Shown here: positions 61,212 to 64,000 of the stretch, one piece after another
Layout: each line of letters starts with the position of its first letter
How positions within the stretch are numbered: the first letter of the stretch is position 1
Source: Desertimonas sp963786985
GTDB taxonomy: Bacteria > Actinomycetota > Acidimicrobiia > Acidimicrobiales > Ilumatobacteraceae
Assembly: GCA_963786985.1 (NCBI GenBank)
Contig: CAWBBL010000036.1
Location: 1 to 64,000 of the forward strand
Reading direction: 5' to 3'
DNA: 64,000 nucleotides
Notes under the pieces: generated by a model
Databases searched by the model: none
The model's input: only the letters and a program-made list of their open reading frames with translations
Told to the model about the DNA's origin: nothing
Position numbers and translations under genes: made by a program

Positions 61212-61976
61212 ATGCGACGACGTCGAGTTGTGGTCGCGGCGGTCGCCGCGGCGGTCTCCGTGCTGATCAACGCCTGCGACACCAACGACGGACGTGAGAT
61301 GCAGGCGCCCGACTCGATCGCCCGCTTCCGATTGGAGAACACGACGACGTCGACATCGACCACGGTGGCTCCGCCGCCGACCGAGTTCATTGCGGCGACG
61401 TCGTCGACGTCGAGTAGTTCGTTGTCGCCGAGCTCGACGTCGTCGACCAGCTCGACAGTTGCCCCGACATCGACCGGCGTGGTCGTGGCACCCGCCGAGT
61501 CGGCGGCGGCGACGGCCGCCGGGGCGGGCGCCGAGCTGCAGTTCGCCGGGCCGTGGGAGGACGCCGCGACGATCCCCGTCGAGTTCACGTGCGACGGCGA
61601 AGAGGCGGTGCCGCTGATCACGTGGGCGGCGCCGCCCGATGGCACCGCCGAGCTGGCGGTTTCGGTCGTCGACCGCGATGCCGACGGCTTCGTTCACTGG
61701 CTCGTGGTCGGCCTACCGCCCGAGGCCGGGTCAGTCGGCGGTGGCGAACCACTTGTCACCGGGGCCACCGAGGGGGTCAACTCCTTCGGCGACCCCGGCT
61801 GGGCCGGCCCGTGCCCGCCGCCCGGTGACGGGCCGCACACCTACCAGTTCACGTTGCACGTCCTCGACCAGGCGACGGAGCTCCCCGCCGAATCGCCGAC
61901 CGGCGACCTGCTCGCCGCCGTCGACGCGGCGACAGCGAGCAGTGCCACGTTCACCGGCACGTACGAGCGCGCCTGA
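61212..61976 (+). CDS. PEBP/YbhB-family lipoprotein
   Basis: 254 residues. A signal peptide ends in a lipobox LINAC with the acylated Cys at about residue 22. Residues 40-105 form a Ser/Thr/Pro-rich linker, probably crossing the wall region. Residues 110-254 are a phosphatidylethanolamine-binding-protein (Raf-kinase-inhibitor-like) domain with EFTCDGEEAVPLITW, VVDRDADGFVHWLVVGLP and GPCPPPGDGPHTYQFTLHVL, the ligand-pocket residues Asp and His included. Bacterial members have unclear roles. It is divergent from mca. Confidence 0.88.
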   Translation: MRRRRVVVAAVAAAVSVLINACDTNDGREMQAPDSIARFRLENTTTSTSTTVAPPPTEFIAATSSTSSSSLSPSSTSSTSSTVAPTSTGVVVAPAESAAATAAGAGAELQFAGPWEDAATIPVEFTCDGEEAVPLITWAAPPDGTAELAVSVVDRDADGFVHWLVVGLPPEAGSVGGGEPLVTGATEGVNSFGDPGWAGPCPPPGDGPHTYQFTLHVLDQATELPAESPTGDLLAAVDAATASSATFTGTYERA

Positions 61977-61981
61977 CGGCA

Positions 61982-62890
61982 ATGTCGCTCCCCCCGCCGT
62001 CAGGACTTCCGCAGCCGCCTCCCGTCGAACGCACCGTCTGCTATCGCCATCCCGATCGCGAGGCGGGACGGCGCTGCACGCGGTGTGGCCGGCCGGCATG
62101 CGGTGAATGCCTGGTGCGCGCCGACATCGGCAGTCAGTGCGTCGAGTGTGCCAAGCGAGGTCGTCCGCCAACCGCCACGCGAGCGCGCGACTGGAGCGCC
62201 CGCCAGCCGATCCTCGTCACCTATGCGTTGATGGCCATCAACGCTGCCGTGTTCGTGTGGATGGTCGTCAAGAACCCCGAGAACCTGAATCCTGGCGGCT
62301 CGATCACTCCGGAAGCTGCTGACCTGGCGCTGGCGGAGCGGGTGATCGTTCGGACGACCTCCGGCACGCTCGAGTACATCGACGTCACCGATCAGTGGTA
62401 CCGGCTGATCACGTCGGGATTCCTCCACTACGGGGTGATCCACCTCGCCTTCAACATGTTCTTGTTGTTCCAACTCGGTCAGATGCTCGAACCGGCCCTC
62501 GGACGCGTGCGTTTCGCGTTGCTGTACCTCGCGTCGTTGCTGGGTGGAGCGGCCGGCGCGCTGGTGCTGCAACCCAATGGTCTGCACGGTGGAGCGTCGG
62601 GCGCCGTGTTCGGACTTCTGGGTGCCGCGGCGGTGATCATGTACCGACGAGGCGTCAACCCGCTCTCGACGGGGGTCGGCTCGCTGATCGTGCTCAACCT
62701 GCTGATCACGTTCACGATCGGCGGCATCTCCATCGGTGGCCACCTCGGTGGGCTCGTGGCTGGCGCCGCCGCGGGATCGCTGATGGCCTCGTCCCCCCGC
62801 AGTCGGCAGCCGCAGTGGGTCACCTACCTCGCTCCGGTCGCCGTGTCGGCCGTCGCCGTCCTCGTAGCTGTGGTGGTGACGCAGCCCTGA
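61982..62890 (+). CDS. Rhomboid family intramembrane serine protease with zinc-binding N terminus
   Basis: 302 residues. An N-terminal cytoplasmic B-box-like zinc motif with four Cys/His pairs (CYRHPDREAGRRCTRCGRP and CGECLVRADIGSQCVEC, about 20-58) precedes six or seven transmembrane helices. The catalytic Ser206 is in GASGAVFGLLGA and the paired His254 is in GISIGGHLGGLVAG; the HLAFNMF segment supplies the helix-2 residues. It cleaves transmembrane helices of unknown substrates. The start is five bases after the PEBP gene, so they are likely co-transcribed. Confidence 0.9.
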   Translation: MSLPPPSGLPQPPPVERTVCYRHPDREAGRRCTRCGRPACGECLVRADIGSQCVECAKRGRPPTATRARDWSARQPILVTYALMAINAAVFVWMVVKNPENLNPGGSITPEAADLALAERVIVRTTSGTLEYIDVTDQWYRLITSGFLHYGVIHLAFNMFLLFQLGQMLEPALGRVRFALLYLASLLGGAAGALVLQPNGLHGGASGAVFGLLGAAAVIMYRRGVNPLSTGVGSLIVLNLLITFTIGGISIGGHLGGLVAGAAAGSLMASSPRSRQPQWVTYLAPVAVSAVAVLVAVVVTQP

Positions 62891-62960
62891 ATCGCCCCCC
62901 GTGCGCTGACCGAGCCACGTGAGCCCCACCACCCTGACACCCCTTGTTCATGATGGTGGC

Positions 62961-63158
62961 ATGAACACTTCACGACTCACCGACCAACTGAGCCTGTTTC
63001 CCCCAGCCGACAGCATTCCCGAGCGATTCCGCCTCGACGAGGCCACTCGGCGCCGCGGCCTGCGTCACGTCGCCCGCCTCCGTGCCCAGCTGGAGGCCCG
63101 CTATCCATCCAAGCCGGCGGCCCGGTCCCCGGTTCGACCGACGCGCCGTGCCGCCTGA
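62961..63158 (+). CDS. Small basic hypothetical protein, 65 aa
   Basis: ATG-initiated, 65 residues: MNTSRLTDQLSLFPPADSIP then a basic helix RFRLDEATRRRGLRHVARLRAQL and an Arg/Pro tail. No family is recognised; it has no membrane segment. The strongly basic helix could bind nucleic acid. A longer frame starting at 62919 lacks support. Confidence 0.45.
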   Translation: MNTSRLTDQLSLFPPADSIPERFRLDEATRRRGLRHVARLRAQLEARYPSKPAARSPVRPTRRAA

Positions 63159-63184
63159 ACGCCCGCCAACGTCGGAGCGGTCGG

Positions 63185-63493
63185 TCAGCGGCCCTGGAGC
63201 TTGGCGATCACGGCGGCGTCCTCCGATGACCGGAGCGGGCCGTACGGTGCGCTGTAGACGCCCTTGCGTCCACCGGGCTCGCTGAGGGCAAACAGGATGA
63301 CCTCGTCATCGGGGTCGGATTGGCCCTCGAAGCGCATCGTGCGGTCGATCGTCACCGATGCCGGGTCGGCGTCGAGACCGCTCTCGCTGCACCGCAGCAG
63401 TCCGTCGCTGGTGGCAAACCAATTCCCGGTGTAGCCCTCGGCCTGCCACGCGGCAATGACCTCTGACAGCGTGGCCATCGGGTCACCGTCCAC
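63185..63493 (-). CDS. Hypothetical protein, about 100 aa
   Basis: 102 residues from ATG 63493, or 97 from ATG 63478 (MATLSEVIAAWQAEGYTGNW). It is acidic and shows the pattern GNWFATSDGLLRCSESG, PASVTIDRTMRFEGQSDPDDE and GRKGVYSAPYGP, which occurs in a conserved actinobacterial family of unknown function. There is no signal peptide. It lies between a small basic protein and a partial F420 oxidoreductase gene, 18 bases from the latter's stop. Confidence 0.65.
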   Translation of the reverse strand: MDGDPMATLSEVIAAWQAEGYTGNWFATSDGLLRCSESGLDADPASVTIDRTMRFEGQSDPDDEVILFALSEPGGRKGVYSAPYGPLRSSEDAAVIAKLQGR

Positions 63494-63511
63494 GTCGGCG
63501 ACCCTACCTCG

Positions 63512-64000
63512 TCACGGTGTCGCCGGCGCGAGGACTCTGGCCGCGTCCCAGAACGAGACGTCGGGATCGAGTGGGAGGATCGCCAGCGACGACGTGGTCA
63601 CGCCGTTGTCGAAGTACTCCTTGATCCGACCACGGCACGACTCCACGGAACCGTGGACGACGAGCTCGTCGACGATCGAGTCGGGAATCGCCGCCAGCGC
63701 GCCGTGTCGGTCGCCGGCCGCCCAGGCGTCCCACATCGGTTGGAGTGCTTCGCCGCGCCCCAGCCACCGGTGGAACTCGGCGTAGACGGGCACGTTGAGG
63801 TACATGGCGATGGCGAAGCGGGCACCGGCGCGGACGACGTCGGTGTTCTCACTCGGGCACACGAAGATGCGCGCGACGATCTCTCGATGGGCGCCGGCAC
63901 TGGCGTCGTCGACGATGCCGACGACACGCCGAACGTCCTGCGGCGCCAGCCAGTTGATGATCGCTCCGTCGGCCTCGCGCCCAGCGAGCCGCAGCATGCC
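63512..64000 (-). CDS. LLM-class F420-dependent oxidoreductase (partial, C-terminal)
   Basis: The 5' end lies beyond the window. The visible 162 residues are the C-terminal half of a luciferase-like oxidoreductase: GREADGAIINWLAPQDVRRV, the FVCPSENTDVVRAGARFAIA helix and VHGSVESCRGRIKEYFDNGV followed by TTSSLAILPLD. This places it with F420-dependent reductases of the mer-like group. Its stop codon is in view, and the gene reads away from the upstream edge of the window. The substrate is unknown. Confidence 0.85.
   Translation of the reverse strand, partial: GMLRLAGREADGAIINWLAPQDVRRVVGIVDDASAGAHREIVARIFVCPSENTDVVRAGARFAIAMYLNVPVYAEFHRWLGRGEALQPMWDAWAAGDRHGALAAIPDSIVDELVVHGSVESCRGRIKEYFDNGVTTSSLAILPLDPDVSFWDAARVLAPATP

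Overview
The window looks like chromosomal DNA of a GC-rich actinobacterium, most likely an Acidimicrobiia (Ilumatobacter-like) lineage. That placement is inferred from gene content: a mycothiol conjugate amidase, several F420-dependent luciferase-like oxidoreductases, a WS/DGAT acyltransferase, frequent GTG starts and tightly overlapping operons. No rRNA, tRNA, CRISPR array, prophage or transposase gene was seen.

Layout. 0-3 kb: rhodanese-MoeB-like protein, DUF952 protein and sirtuin (minus), then a small unknown gene. 3-8.7 kb: a minus-strand myo-inositol operon iolC-aldolase-iolB-iolD-iolG; an iolE-like gene lies at 19.4-20.3 kb. 8.7-17.8 kb: a LacI-regulated carbohydrate module with an ABC importer (binding protein, very long permease, ATPase), two PhyH-type Fe(II)/2-oxoglutarate oxygenases, a Gfo/Idh/MocA dehydrogenase and a sugar-phosphate isomerase; two GAGCGCTC-core palindromes are its probable operators. 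17.9-29.4 kb: a DUF4394-fasciclin secreted protein, leucyl aminopeptidase, cobalamin-dependent methionine synthase and a heterodimeric ABC exporter. 29.5-37.3 kb: ArsC-like protein, DUF4031, HD-domain protein, F420 oxidoreductases, LarE, a membrane glycosyltransferase, an acyl-CoA dehydrogenase, and a scar where a LuxR-type ATPase remnant is joined to the tail of an acyl-CoA ligase. 37.4-45 kb: acyl-CoA ligase, MFE-2-like SDR, LapA protein and a complete five-gene LIV-type ABC transporter. 45-51.7 kb: aerobic benzoyl-CoA (box) genes boxC, boxB, benzoate-CoA ligase and two alpha/beta hydrolases. 51.7-64 kb: RecB-like Fe-S nuclease, PAP2 phosphatase, DGAT, SDR, S9 peptidase, a decayed AbiEi/DUF559 plus nuclease locus, ChbG-like deacetylase, SCP2 protein, Mca, PEBP lipoprotein, rhomboid protease and a partial F420 oxidoreductase.

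The genes form three catabolic blocks: inositol degradation, a putative oxygenase-dependent sugar or polyol pathway, and benzoate uptake with ring epoxidation and cleavage. The least explained material is non-coding. I find four families of short dispersed repeats. Two have the same three-arm design, in which alternative hairpins can form. One sits inside the iol operon, including its coding sequence. One directly precedes the starts of boxB and the benzoate-CoA ligase and supplies their ribosome-binding region. There are also several strong intergenic palindromes.

Four otherwise intact genes (iolB, the sugar ABC ATPase, metH, an acyl-CoA ligase) each carry what reads as one extra base. A 1.4-kb stretch near 58 kb holds about six frame breaks. 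The single-base cases may be assembly errors; the cluster and the LuxR/ligase junction look more like real decay.
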